NCBI GenBank assembly: GCA_947579605.1
Contig: OX388307.1
Coordinates: forward strand, 33,271,237 to 33,335,236
Direction: 5' to 3'
Origin: Athripsodes cinereus
Taxonomy: Eukaryota > Arthropoda > Insecta > Trichoptera > Leptoceridae
DNA length: 64,000 nucleotides
Position numbers and translations under genes: made by a program
The notes under the pieces: model-generated
Told to the model about the DNA's origin: nothing
Database searches by the model: none
The model's input: only the letters and a program-made list of their open reading frames with translations
Shown: positions 32,745-44,421 of the stretch, one piece after another
Layout of the letters: each line of letters opens with the position of its first letter
Position numbering within the stretch: the first letter of the stretch is position 1

Positions 32745-32854
32745 AAACCTAATTATTATGATTAATAAACGTTATTTGGTGCAACAGGATCAAAATATGG
32801 TATTAAGTATTTAAACTAATGAAATTAGAAACTTTTATTTTCGACTTTATGTTT

Positions 32855-32985
32855 ATTTATTGAGAGAGATATCTTATAAGGATTTTGTCAACCTGATTGT
32901 GTCAATCAACGTCAACGTCATTGTCGATCAAATTGACAATGTCCTTACAAAATGAAAGACGTCTCTCTGAATGAAAAAAACATGT
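32855..32985. mobile_element. Foldback MITE family FG
   Basis: AGAGAGATATCTTATAAGGA on the left mirrors CCTTACAAAATGAAAGACG and TCTCTCT on the right. Inner TTGTCAA/TTGACAA pairs flank GTCAATCAACGTCAACGTC. It shares the CCTTA..GAAAGACGTCTCTCT block with 44422-44612 and a related block with 48592. Confidence 0.6.
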
Positions 32986-33634
32986 AGAGGAAAAGAACAC
33001 TTATATTTCCATTTCATTATAAAATTCTTCTACCTAAACACCGGCACAGTGAATATTTAAACAGATATTCTATTCTGTGAAATATCACGGTTATTTTCAA
33101 AATGTAGGAGTATGTATCTAATGTAATTTTTAAGCTTTTTGGTAAACCAGCTCATAATTTCTTTTGCGTTATGCACAACTTATTTACTATGCAAACTATA
33201 ATTTGTTTACATGTTAAATACCTGGACATGAAATGGTTTAAATCTCTCGACCACGTACTCTGAACCACACAAACCAAAATAATATTATGCAAAATCCTCT
33301 GCAATTTATGTCTATCATGGGCCAGAGGCGGCCGCTAGAGCGCTATCAATCAACTTGGACTGTTTGCATACTATTGCATACAACGTATCTCATATATATC
33401 CCTCATGATACATACCTAAATGATAAATAAATACCACCTGATATACGGAAGGGCATATTCACATAGTGCTGTACATTTTGATAAATACATAACCATGTAA
33501 ATAAACACATTCGTGTATAGGGTAACAAAAACATTTGGTTAACCATCAAAACTGGTCTCTACATAGTAAAACTTACAATGTTATTGAGTTTGCATCACAA
33601 TTTGGTTTGTGTGCAAGTTTTCTTAAAAACTAGC
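32986..33634. other. AT-rich non-coding stretch
   Basis: One GC-rich spot, GAGGCGGCCGCTAGAGCGCT near 33325, resembles a MITE end but has no partner. Otherwise nothing. Confidence 0.4.
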
Positions 33635-33690
33635 GTTTTATTTATTTATTCTTTACTGTACATTGATTACAAACAATAAAATTTTAATAT
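33635..33690 (-). repeat. LINE-H tail, minus strand
   Basis: TTTATTTATTTATTCTTTAC then TGTACATTGAT, the inverted end of LINE-H. Very short copy. Confidence 0.6.
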
Positions 33691-35251
33691 GAAACAGAAT
33701 AATTATGAAAATTAAGATTTATATCATGTTGAAGTGGAAATTGTATTTCCTATGTGTACGGTAATTGTACGGTTTTTTTTGTAATTCTGGCAACACAATC
33801 TGGCAAGACTGTGTACGGCAGACTGCTTATAAAGGAACCCTTTTGATCCAATTATCCACCTATCACTGGGACATGCAAGGACGGACATCTGATATCGAGC
33901 ATTACATAAATATTGTTGTGGATCACACATGGTGTAGCGCGTATCTTCCTCATCCATATAAGTAATTATAAATTTCATAATATCAATGCAATAAGAAAAT
34001 TTGTTTGTGACAAACCTTGCATTATATTATTTACTTGTGTTTATATTAATGTTGTGTAAATAATTTAATTATCAACTTCGAAAATGGAGAAATTCCTCAT
34101 TATGTGTCACGGGTTTTGATTTTCAAAGATTTGACGTATTTTATAAGTTTAATAGATTTAACTTATTATCTTATTCAAATGAAATTGCGAAACCCAATCA
34201 AATACAACTGTCATTCAATGTTCTTTTAAAGAATATATGTAGGGCAGACACCAGGTTGCTTCACTCAGAGGGTTTTTGCACCAATGTATAAATAATTCAT
34301 GCAAAATGATTTAGCAAAAAATATTAACCCACCCAAATAATATCTGTTGATTGTTTTATTACCACCGAAAATTCGTAAGAACTGTACCTTCAGTGGTTGA
34401 CTCCTTCATATTGATTTTGTAAGTACATAGATACAATAATATGAGACGCAATTATAGCAAAGGTATCAAAATGTATGATAGTAATAAACATTAATATAAT
34501 TAATAGTTACCATTTATACACAAACATAGCTCCTTATATATGTACGTTCCCATTTAAGATGCTATCAAATATAATAATTGAAATATTATTTGTAATAATC
34601 ATTAATAATTATGTACACACGGTGAAACTAAATTTGTGCCTATTATGTACCATATCATTGAAACAATATTACTTTAAACAATCATGATAGCAAGGTATGT
34701 ATAAGGAGTGAACTTTGATATTTAAATTAACTTGACAGTTTCTACAACTAATTAAAGATTTGATTATTCTGATCTGAATACATAAAATTGTTCAAAATAG
34801 TACAAAGTAGGTGTATAACTATTCGTCAATAGAATAACAAGTTAAATTATGTTTTTACTTCGCAATAGGGTAAATAAATATTTTTTTCAAGTCAAAAACG
34901 ATTTAAACATATTTATCTAAATGTAAAATATATTTCTCTGAATTCACTTTTTTCTCAATACAAATAAAATAATGTCAATTTATGTCAATAAAAATATCAG
35001 TGTTATATTTTGGTACCCTTTTCATGTAAAATATCTTAAAAAATCTAATTTAGACGAATTGTTGAAGGGTGTTTGTGTTTACACTGTGAAAATTCATATC
35101 AAATAATTTAGACTACTTAATTGCCTTCTCAGAATAAAAATTAATATGATTTTCTTAATTATTATGTATTTAATTTTTGTATTTGAAGGATTTTGATAAT
35201 TTGAAATGATCGACTAAGCACCCCCTAGTAGATAATTAAAAAAAAAGTTAT
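33691..35251. other. AT-rich non-coding stretch
   Basis: Two overlapping short frames at 33724-33978 have no recognisable motif. Nothing else. Confidence 0.5.
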
Positions 35252-35404
35252 ATCTGGCTTTTGTTATAAACCCAAATACAATCTTATACACCTTTCACAC
35301 TAAGCTAAAAGCTTGTGCCGTGAAAGGGGAGTTTGCCGGCACCTGGGATCGAACCACGTACCCCTTGTTCTGAAGGCCGAGACTCTACCTCCATGCTACC
35401 GATG
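35252..35404 (-). repeat. SINE-B, minus strand
   Basis: Reads GTTATAAACCCAAATACAAT, GCCGGCACCTGGGATCGAAC and GCCGAGACTCTACCTCC, the inverse of the copy at 20704. The head includes an inverted A-box-like CCATGCTACC. Confidence 0.8.
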
Positions 35405-36181
35405 AACTCAATTGATTCTAATATCTCCTTAGCTACACGCAATTACCTTCAGAGACGTGTTAAGTGGAGCGATACATTTACATAAAATTTCACGTTGATT
35501 TATTCAATCGTGATATTTTGATTGTTAGAAATATAATAATTACAAATAATCAGTAATAGAAATATATTACAAGGGAGTTAGTAATTTATTTATTATTGAA
35601 ATATCACAAGACCATCTCCTAATTCTATTCTTCATTTCAGAACGAGCTAGTTTTAGTTACAAGTAAAAATATGAGTAATATAATGGGGAACTTTCACAAA
35701 AAAAAAATTTCAACCCAAAAAATAGTACAGAAAATTAGAAAAATTATGGTACTTTTTATATTTTTAAATGTGCATTTTTAAGGTTTTTATCACCATTTAA
35801 AAAAGCAATTTTCACACTTCGCCGCAAAAAGGTTCACTCGTGGCGGAGCAGTGTTTGACAATATCAGGCGCTACAAACAGTACTAAGAGTGAAATGTGTG
35901 GCAATACAAAATAGCGCCTAGCGACGTCACACCGGACTAATTCAATAACAGAAAATATGGATTTTTAAAATGAAAATAATGAATGAAAAGTTTTATTTTA
36001 TGGTTTCTTATTAGGATATTCGTGATCAGCGTATATTTATTAATATGAATTGATAACATTTAGTCATATTCCTCACACATGCATGTTCCCTCAACGCAAA
36101 GCAGAAAATCTTTGGTAATTTTAATTAAATAATCTTCTTCTTCTCCTTGGGCAATTATAAGTCCCACATGGTGGTGGGGTC
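35405..36181. other. Unassigned stretch
   Basis: A GC-richer piece at about 35818-35940 has CGCCGCAAAAAGG and a short inverted pair AGGCGCTA/TAGCGCCT (about 35866 and 35923). No class is assigned. Confidence 0.35.
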
Positions 36182-37024
36182 ACGTATTTTGAAAGTATAC
36201 AATGCCAGTACGCATTCATAGTGTTCTTGCAATGTATATTTTCAAGTTGTGTAACGAAAAATAGTCTCAGAAAATATACACGATTTCTGCGTGATTGTCG
36301 TGTATACTTTCTGACGCTGATTCAGTGAAACGTGTTTTGAAAGTATACAACGCCATTACGCACAGGTTGGGACTTCTCGCGTATAGTTTCAAATATTAAT
36401 AAGCATAAATATTTTAAGAAACTATACATGGTTATTACGCTCTTATCGTGTATATAAGAAATATTTTTATAATATTTTATGAATATTTTTATTGTAAACA
36501 AAACAAAGGACAAAAATATTTTCATTATATAAAATAAACACAAATGTTTAAGTACTTAAGTGCTACTTCAAAAAGACGCCGGTCAAATAATAATGAAAAT
36601 ATTTATTTATTTAAGTACATTTACAATTTCGCTTTTACATGTTGACAAATTTAAGAAATTATAACAACACCAAGTAAATCCAAAATAACAAAAATACAGG
36701 TAATAAAAGCAATAAAAAAATATTAATAAAAACAAGACGCATAAAAATAATAAAAACAATTTTATATGAAAAAAAGAGAAAGCTACTTTGATTCTAAGAA
36801 CGTTGCTTTGTGTAGCGCTTAGAAAATGTACACGATTATTCCGCAATGGAAACTTGTGCAGTATGTTTTTCGCACAAATTTTAGTGTACGTTATTGGAAA
36901 ATATACACGATTAGAGCGTAATAACCATGTATAGTTTCTAAAAATATTTATGCTTATTACTACTTGAAACTATACGCGAGTATTCCCAACCTGGGCGTAA
37001 TGGCATTGTATACTTTCAAAATAC
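36182..37024. mobile_element. Long-TIR element, 843 bp, non-autonomous
   Basis: Left end CGTATTTTGAAAGTATACAA and right end TTGTATACTTTCAAAATACG are reverse complements. A second, longer inverted pair (about 36331-36465 with 36885-37022, roughly 85-90% identical by eye) follows inside. The flanks carry an 11-bp imperfect direct repeat (TGGTGGGGTCA and CGGTGGGGTCA). The motif AATATACACGATT with a nearby GCG recurs at about 36276, 36299, 36452, 36829 and 36897. There is no transposase. A 9-11 bp duplication with long terminal repeats fits MULE-like elements, but this is only a guess. Confidence 0.65.
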
Positions 37025-37924
37025 GCGGTGGGGTCAGCATTTTAATTACATAATCATAATAATATATAATAATTTTATTTCTATTTCCAAAACAATTGGA
37101 ACTCTTTTTGGAAAAGTCTACGAATTAAACGTTTTGTATATCCAGGTACATTGTACCAGTGGCGTGCCTTCCATACATGCAAAAAAGCAACGCATGCCTA
37201 AGGAATAAATCTATAATTTACGAGAGAAAATATCTAAAACAAACGACAATATATTCGTTTGAATCTTCCGCTAAACGCTAGCTAATCTATTGCAAACTTC
37301 AGGTCACTAAATGTACCTATAAACGGTATAAAGTAAATTAACCTTGATTCAAATCTCGCGCTAAACGTTAGCAAACCTTTTGCAAACTTCACTTCAATGA
37401 TACGGATAAATTCGTATGACCCCAGTAAATAGTTCTGTCCTATTTCCACCTCTTTGCATCATATGTAGCTTTTATGTTATCTGTCACACGTAGGGAAAGT
37501 ACGTTAAAAGTATTTGTGTTGTGCACAAATACTATTAACGTACTTAATACAAGTGATTAATACTAGTGTATATGCAAGTGTAGTGGTACAATACATTTGC
37601 ACGCCAGATTCAATGCATCTAGGAAAGGTTTGTATGTGTTAGTGCAAAACACAATAATATAATTTTTATTATGTGTATACGGCTTCGGTTGAGTCATTTT
37701 TAACTAATCATCTTTAATGAACTGACGTTGTGTAGTTCGTAAATTAATCCAATACCGATTAAATGAATTGTGTTTATTGAGATACCACATTCATGTTAAT
37801 GCGATATGATTATTAGGGTTCAATTTCATTCAATTAGATGGATTTCCCCGAAACTTAAGTTCATCGCGTTTATCTAAAAAATCACGAAAGTAAGTTTTTC
37901 CATTGTTAACTTCAGATAATCAAT

Positions 37925-40063
37925 ATGGATAATGATATAGTGCCGTGTACAGATATAAAATGTATAAAATCCTTAATTGTTGACGGAACTATTGTCAGCC
38001 TACCGTTTAGTTTGAAAAAAGAAATTATTAGTTCGCCTAGGCCAACTCCTAACCTAACCATAGTTTCAACAAATAAGAAATATCAAAGATATTTCAATAG
38101 AAACATATATGGTACGCATTGGATAACTGGTTGCTCGCATTTGAATAAGTTTTTTTGCTGGAATTGTGTATTTTTTAACACAGAAAAGAACGTTTGGAAT
38201 ACTACAGGCTACTGTGATTTGAACAATATTCATAATGCTATCAAGAGACATCAGACTTCTACACAACATTTACAAGCGGTAATTTCATTTTGCAATTTTG
38301 GTAAACAGAGAATAGAAGTAGCATTATCTCGACAGTTGAAGGATGAAATATCCCGCCACAACATTAAAGTAGACAACAATCGAGCTATGTTTAGCAGACT
38401 TGTCGATGTTGTTTGTTTTTTGGCGCAGCAAGGACTTCCATTTAGAGGGCATGATGAGTCTGAATTATCGTTAAATAAAGGAAACTTTTTGGAATTAGTT
38501 ACATTGCTTTCCAAATACGATCCACTACTTGGCAATCACCTGGAAACTAAATCTGGACCAAGTTATCTTTCTAATAAAATCCAAAATGAAATAGTTCATT
38601 GCGTCGCTTGCGTAATACAAGAACATATAGAATTTCAAATTAAAAATTCACCATTCGTATCAGTAATAGTTGACGAAACCCCCGATATTAGCAATAGAGA
38701 ACAATTATGTATCATATTAAGGTATTGCTTTGAAAATCAAGTACATGATCGATTTTTAGGATTCATAAACGTCTCCGAAAATCGCAATGCTGACACGATT
38801 TCAGCAATTTTGATTGAAACAATCAATAAGTACGATTGTTCCAATAAATTAATAGCCCAAAGTTATGATGGAGCCAGTATTATGTCTGGTGCAAGAAATG
38901 GAGTGCAAAGTAAAATTAAAGAGTGTTTTCCGCAAGCGATTTACATTTGGTGTAGCGCTCATATTTTGAATTTAGTTCTTTCCAAATCGTGTCAGAGAAT
39001 CGGCGAAGTTAGGTCATTTTTTTCAGTACTTCAGTCATTAATAACTTTTTTTAATTGTAGCACAAAACGCACTGCATATTATGAAAAATTTTGCACCAAA
39101 AGAATACCTCGCTCAGTTATCACACGCTGGGCGTATAACTCACGAATTGTAAGCGTTGTTTACGATCAAAAAAATTATTTGATTGAGATGTTTTCCGATA
39201 TGATCGATAATCCTGGTGAATGGGAAGGAGATACGATATTGTCAGCGGAAAATTTTCTACAACAATTAAAGTCATTCAATTTTAATTTCTTTCTTGAATT
39301 ATTTGATTCTTTGTTTGTCAAAACTAATGAATTGTATGAACTAATACAAACATCAGAAATCGATATTGGATACTGTATTAATAAATTAAAAGCTTTCGAT
39401 ATATGGTTACACACAGATTTTTTTTTGTCATTTGAATTGATTTATAATAATATATTGGAAAACAATAATAGTCCAAGAACAAGAAGAAACATTGTTTGTC
39501 CTAAAACTGAATATAAAAGAATTTTTCTCGAAATACGATATAATATTTCATTAGAAATCAACGAAAGGTATTCAGAAATTTACAAACTCATCTTTTTCCG
39601 ACTGTTGGATACCAAAAAATTTGAGGGTTATACAAAGAATTTTCCCCAAGAAGAATTTTCCTCATTAACATTTTATTACGGGAATCACTTTGATATGATC
39701 ATTTTAAAAAACCAGTTACAGTCATTATATGCATCTCCGGAGTTAAGAGATTTTCAAGTTTTTCAAATAATAGATTTCATTTACAACAATAGCTTAGAAT
39801 TAGTGTTCTCAGAATTATATAAATTATGTAAACTCATAGTTACGATACCGGCAACAAGTGCGTCAGCTGAAAGAGCATTTTCAGCTCTTAAGCGTATTCA
39901 TACGTATTTAAGAAATACGCAGGGACAAGAACGTTTAACTGAACTTGCTATCATCTCAATAGAAAAAAAAATGTTATCCGAATTTAAGAGACCCGAATTT
40001 TACCAAAATGTATTAAAAATATTTTTAAAAAAAGAAAGGAGGTTAGAATTCGAATATAGGTAA
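37925..40063 (+). CDS. hAT transposase, TTF zinc finger / DUF4371 type, 712 aa
   Basis: Cut-and-paste transposase for the surrounding element (family knowledge). Residues about 55-120 form a TTF-type zinc finger with C70, C78, C81 and His residues 103-115. The RNase H-like catalytic core spans about 230-450: VIVDETPDIS (D250), AQSYDGASIMSG (D315) and WCSAHILNLVLSK. The insertion domain has RWAYNSRIVSVV (about 401-412). The C-terminal dimerisation domain (about 630-685) reads TSASAERAFSALKRIHTYLR, giving the third acidic residue at about E649. Length and order match ZMYM-like hAT transposases. The ATG at 37925 precedes the finger and no earlier in-frame domain is evident. The frame has no stop or shift, so this copy may be active. 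Confidence 0.92.
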   Translation: MDNDIVPCTDIKCIKSLIVDGTIVSLPFSLKKEIISSPRPTPNLTIVSTNKKYQRYFNRNIYGTHWITGCSHLNKFFCWNCVFFNTEKNVWNTTGYCDLNNIHNAIKRHQTSTQHLQAVISFCNFGKQRIEVALSRQLKDEISRHNIKVDNNRAMFSRLVDVVCFLAQQGLPFRGHDESELSLNKGNFLELVTLLSKYDPLLGNHLETKSGPSYLSNKIQNEIVHCVACVIQEHIEFQIKNSPFVSVIVDETPDISNREQLCIILRYCFENQVHDRFLGFINVSENRNADTISAILIETINKYDCSNKLIAQSYDGASIMSGARNGVQSKIKECFPQAIYIWCSAHILNLVLSKSCQRIGEVRSFFSVLQSLITFFNCSTKRTAYYEKFCTKRIPRSVITRWAYNSRIVSVVYDQKNYLIEMFSDMIDNPGEWEGDTILSAENFLQQLKSFNFNFFLELFDSLFVKTNELYELIQTSEIDIGYCINKLKAFDIWLHTDFFLSFELIYNNILENNNSPRTRRNIVCPKTEYKRIFLEIRYNISLEINERYSEIYKLIFFRLLDTKKFEGYTKNFPQEEFSSLTFYYGNHFDMIILKNQLQSLYASPELRDFQVFQIIDFIYNNSLELVFSELYKLCKLIVTIPATSASAERAFSALKRIHTYLRNTQGQERLTELAIISIEKKMLSEFKRPEFYQNVLKIFLKKERRLEFEYR

Positions 40064-40092
40064 AAAATTATATTTTGTTTATTAATTATTAT

Positions 40093-40095
<3 letters not shown>

Positions 40096-40154
<59 letters not shown>

Positions 40155-40315
40155 CCATCACGGCATATCCCACAAGTGGGGTAGCCAGCAGATCAGCTGG
40201 CTACCCCAGCTACTCAGCTACAACAGCTTTTTTTTTTTTATACCATCACGGCATATCCCACAAGTGGGGTAGCCAGCAGATCAGCTGGCTACCCCAGCTA
40301 CTCAGCTACAACAGC
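40096..40315 (-). mobile_element. Dimeric SINE-C-derived retroposon with poly(A) linker and 15-bp TSD
   Basis: Two identical 76-bp units (40152-40227 and 40240-40315) are separated by 12 T and preceded by a run of about 58 T (from 40094). On the minus strand this is unit, A12, unit, A58. The insert is flanked by ATTAATTATTATGTT at 40081-40095 and 40316-40330. Each unit ends with the last ~47 nt of SINE-C (TGCTGGCTACCCCACTTGTG). It begins with a new 29-nt head containing GGGGTAGCC, so it folds into a 12-bp stem (GGGGTAGCCAGC with GCTGGCTACCCC). Identity of the units and the long clean tail mean it is very young. Confidence 0.85.
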
Positions 40316-40330
40316 ATTAATTATTATGTT

Positions 40331-41304
40331 AGTTGGGTAATTGATAAATATTTATACAATTGATTCATAATTGGAAATGCCATTCCATAAAAATGCACAT
40401 GAATCTCTTGAATTTTTTATTGATGTTATTACTTTAAAATTTATTTATATCTTACTTATGTAGGTACTGTGTTTAATAGAAATGTTGTTTATTATTTTTC
40501 TTTATTTCTTTTTATTCTTTTTTCTTGTGAATTTTTACCAATAAGCAGAATTTGTTATAAAATATTATACTCGTTCTTGTAACTGCACAAAAATTTAACA
40601 AAATAATAATAATTATTATTTCAACATCTCATTTCTGTATAATTTTTTAAAATTTTATAATCCGCCAAAAAAATATATTATTGTGTAAATTAGTGCCTTA
40701 TAATTATATGATACTTTCTAAAAATATTGAGCTTGACACAAATCGTCCGACAAGGGACGAGATGCTGTAATCTTATAAATAATAATAAAAATCTTCATCT
40801 CTGTTCAATTGTATTGCTTTCTTGCGTATTTACTTTTTTATATCTACATCTGATTGTTGATTACTTTTTTATGTGTTTACTATAAATTTTATTTTCATAG
40901 GTATGTAGATATTATTATTTTCTAACCAATGTGATAAAATAAATAATCTAACATGAGTTTAACATTATTTTTCAATAAACATTATGACTCAATATTTACT
41001 ATAGGTTTGTTCGGTATATAATTTTATGATTCTAATTATGATAACATTCTGCTTTATTTCATATAAATACTGTAACAGTCTCTAGATATAATTTTTTAAT
41101 CCATATACCTACTTCTAAATTTTGATGTAGGTATATTCGCATATTCGTAATTTTATAAGTTCAAAATGACACACTTGAGTGGGTGTAAATGTGTGTTATG
41201 TAAATTTAAAGAATATCTTTGTATTGCATTGTAAAAAAATATCATTCCCTGTTTTGTTATTATTTTTTTTTAATTTACTCGTTTCAAGATATTAAGTACA
41301 ATAA
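40331..41304 (+). other. hAT 3' non-coding region
   Basis: AT-rich sequence between the transposase gene and the right end of the element. Nothing else is recognised. Confidence 0.5.
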
Positions 41305-41345
41305 TTAGCTCGATGTCGGGTTCCTTGCCTTGAGAAAAGAATTAA
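41305..41345 (+). repeat. LINE-K tail inside hAT
   Basis: AGCTCGATGTCGGGTTCCTT then GCCTTGAGAAAAG resembles the 61-bp insert at 6601. Ends are unclear. Confidence 0.4.
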
Positions 41346-41836
41346 ATTATATTTAAAATAGCTTTATCACTTAAGTATTTTGAGTTATTTGTTGCTGAAA
41401 ATGTTTAATATTATCGATTATATTTAATAAATATTGAAATTTCATATTTGAGTTTTTGTTTCTTCACTAAGACTGGGGACTATCGCCCTTTATCGCTTTA
41501 TTTTGGCAGTTCCGAGTTGGTATAGGGTAGCCTCCCCAATTAGAGTGATCCTGCATCAATTGAGACACCTTTTCCATCCTTTAATATTTCTTTTGTTCAA
41601 ATGTTGTTGTCATTAAAATGGTTTATTGTAAAAGAGGTCATCCAGACTATCTAGATTATTGCGGACAGAAAAATAGTGAAGTTTTTGGCCAACAATACCT
41701 ACTGTACCTACACAAACCGCGTGATATTTATCTTTTTCAAATGTTGGTGTCATTAAAACGGTATATTGTAAAAGAGGCTACTGTACACAAACAGCATGCC
41801 CAATACAAAAAGTCTAGTCCCGCCACTGCATTGTAC

Positions 41837-42468
41837 ATACATAACTGAGTACTGTATTTGTCTATTTAATATTATTACAGATTATATTTATTTTAAGAAT
41901 ATCTTTAAAGTAGTTCTAATCTAACACCAGTAGTGCTAATTAGTTTAAGTAGAATTATTAATATGTTTTGAAAGGTGTTTAATATATAATATGTTCGTGC
42001 AATAAATATGAAGGTGGCAAATGTTTAATAAAGTAAAAAATATATCCATTGTACCAATGTACAACGACGAAATGAAAATAAATGCGCTTTGTATTGTAAT
42101 ATGAACATCTCAGTGCTGATGAATAAAGTCTGCCTTAAAGTGCATTTAATTACCCGTTACGTTACTCACCTCCAGGACAAGCCTGCTATGTAGCTTATTG
42201 AATTGTTATAAAGACTTTACATCGAAAACTTTACAAGATGCATACATCGAGCTAGTACTTTAAATTATAACAGTCGAAAACGATATTGTACCTGTCAAGG
42301 GTGATATCAAGCAGAATTTCGCAACATGATTTGAGTTTTTTGAGATGAACTTGGCTGAAAACATTACGTAAATGTTTTTTTTTTTCTGTTTTTACATTGT
42401 GCTATATTATTGTGTGTAACTTTCTGAACAAAAAATGAAGTGTTATTTACTGACATGTCATCAGTCAA
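41837..42468. other. AT-rich non-coding stretch
   Basis: Nothing recognised. Confidence 0.45.
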
Positions 42469-42640
42469 ATATTTTATTTATTTATCACTTATATACGACA
42501 CGAACCTTTTACACGTGAAACATATATCAAAAAAAAAAAAACAAAATATGAATTAACAGCTGCAGGTACAAATCTATAAAAATAAACAGTATGATGTAAA
42601 ATAAAATTAGTAGTTACGTTGTACAAAACAATAAAAGTAA
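42469..42640 (-). repeat. LINE tail, minus strand
   Basis: TTTTATTTATTTATCAC followed by ACGACACGAACC looks like an inverted AAAT-tailed LINE end. The family is unmatched. Confidence 0.35.
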
Positions 42641-42687
42641 TAAAGTAAAAATATTATAAATAAATTTGTGTTAGTTGTAAGGAATCG

Positions 42688-42800
42688 CGCATATGTGATA
42701 AACTCACCATCTGTATATTTATTGTATTTGCCACTGTCATGTATTTATTTGTTGAATTGCTTGTAATCAATGAGCAGTAAAGAAAAGTAAATATTTACAT
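42688..42800 (+). repeat. LINE-I/H-type 3' tail
   Basis: GCGCATATGTGATAAACTCA then CTGTATATTTATTG and TGTAATCAATGAGCAGTAAA. It combines the GATAAACTC block of LINE-I tails with the AGTAAAGAA ending of LINE-H, so the two are probably one jockey-like superfamily. Confidence 0.5.
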
Positions 42801-43456
42801 AATCTTTATTTTCAATTTATTTTTCATATATTAAACACAACGGATTCTCAAAATTTATACGAATCTAGAAGCTATTTTTTATTAGTCTACCAACTACACA
42901 GTCTATCACAAAGGTCAAAATCGTAGAAATCTTGATAAGACTTTTCATGAGGATCAATAAATAATATTGGAGAACGAACAGGTAACTCATATTCAGAAGT
43001 ATCGAGAAAGAAAATTTAGTCGTGTTTTAAATCTATTTACTATATTTCAGCATTATATTTAAAGGATATGCATTCATATTGGTGACGACAGTACGTCTAT
43101 TTTTACCACAAAGTGTATTGTAGTGAGGCAGTTTGTTTGTTTGTATGTATAAACCATGTTACCGATCCCTTCCATCTTATAACAATATCAGCTTCAGGCT
43201 ACAGAACACAAAATATGATGAAGGTGCAAACTATATACTTACCTTCTATAAATGTCGGAAATGTAAAAAAAATCAAACTGTATAACACATAATTAAAGGA
43301 ATCATAATTTAAATTTGTACAATTCACAGCAGGCATTAGTTTAAGCCAATATTTCCAGATATTTTTATAGCCACTTGTTATCAGGTGGAGATCTTATATA
43401 TAATATATTATGTAAAGTGTATTAGAATTCCGTCGGCCCGGGCGTCCCTCTTTCAC
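42801..43456. other. AT-rich non-coding stretch
   Basis: Nothing recognised. Confidence 0.45.
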
Positions 43457-43610
43457 ATTACACTGTTTCTATGACAACGACATCAGAGCGTAGGGAATGT
43501 CGTGGAAAGAGGTGACGCAATTGGCGCAGAGACGATCTGAAAGGAGGAGGCTGGTTTTTGCCCTGTGCTCCCGAGAATAGCGTTGAGGACGATGATTGAT
43601 TGATTGATTG
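43457..43610 (+). pseudogene. LINE-D 3' end
   Basis: Frame reads GMSWKEVTQLAQRRSERRRL then VFALCSRE and a stop, followed by a (TGAT)n tail at about 43590-43610. Third copy of the family seen at 3986 and 13995. Confidence 0.75.
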
Positions 43611-43775
43611 AGTTAGTTGGAAGCTATTTGGGTTAGTTGGAAGATATTTCGGTTAGTTGGAAGATATCGCATCGCTGCGATAAACTCGCCCATTGTACAA
43701 AATTTTTCGTTTATACCTTGTTGTAATCCTATAAAAATATTTTGTACAATAAAGTTTATTATTATTATTGGTTGA
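43611..43775 (+). repeat. LINE-I 3' tail, head triplicated
   Basis: GGTTAGTTGGAAG occurs three times in a row (about 43614-43666), then ATCGCATCGCTGCGATAAAC with TCGCCC, and TTTTGTACAATAAAGTTTAT ends in (ATT)n. This GGAAGA..ATCGC..GCGATAA..CGCC pattern is the 3' UTR of a jockey-like LINE that is very common in Lepidoptera (from memory). It follows the LINE-D end directly. Confidence 0.65.
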
Positions 43776-44421
43776 TTAGAATTTTAAGGAACATAGTTGG
43801 AAAATCTAGTGTTCGAATTTTTCGAACATTTCCAATATATTTGGCCTTCATAAATCAAAACATATTACTAATCATGGTATCATCAAAGAAATAAATTATT
43901 CGGTTCTTATTTATCGGATCTATTCATTTTTTCAATGATTTAGAATAATATTTTATTTTTTAATTGTAAATTAAAATAAGTATTTAGTCTCAAAGATATT
44001 TTTGTGCAAATGGAAATCAACATGTTTGAACTATGGATTTAGGTATTGTAGATGTGCTGAATTGTTTTTTTTTCTGAGTCACCACGCATCATAATGATAG
44101 GTTATAATATGTAGAACAATATAATCTCCAGCTGCAAGGGGCACTATACCAAGTCTAGGGTAAAGTAAAGACTACTATAGTGTATAGTGTAGTGTAGTGT
44201 AATGTGTTGTGTATAGGTGTATGTATGTAGGAGCCCACCTACCCGTAGTGTAGTGGTAGTAGCAATATGCCGGGACTCTGACGCTTGTTTATATGGCCCG
44301 GGATACCTCCCACCAGAACTCTACGCTCGACGCTACGACCAAACACGGGAACAAAAACATCGTATGCTACATTAAATCATAACAAATATCGTATAGCATT
44401 CTTTACACAAAATATCTTTGG
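43776..44421. other. Unassigned stretch with GTAGT-type simple repeat
   Basis: Contains GTGTAGTGTAGTGTAATG at about 44190-44207 and a GC-richer part (CCCGGGATACCTCCCACC) near 44300. Nothing coding recognised. Confidence 0.35.

Larger units (their letters stand above)
37157..41828 (+). mobile_element. Complete hAT transposon, 4.67 kb, with 8-bp TSD
   Basis: Starts CAGTGGCGTGCC and ends GTCCCGCCACTG, short terminal inverted repeats of hAT type. The flanks carry a perfect 8-bp duplication CATTGTAC (37149-37156 and 41829-41836), the diagnostic hAT target size. Subterminal direct repeats are present at both ends: CTAAACGCTAGC/CTAAACGTTAGC plus GCAAACTTCA at 37255-37400, and CAAATGTTG.TGTCATTAAAA at 41600 and 41737. 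An inverted repeat sits at 37498-37544. The transposase is intact. A younger SINE-derived insert lies at 40096-40315 and a LINE-K tail at about 41305. Confidence 0.92.

Noticed and set aside
40075..40363. Open frames with poly-Phe
   Set aside because: They are produced by the long T tract of the SINE-derived insert.
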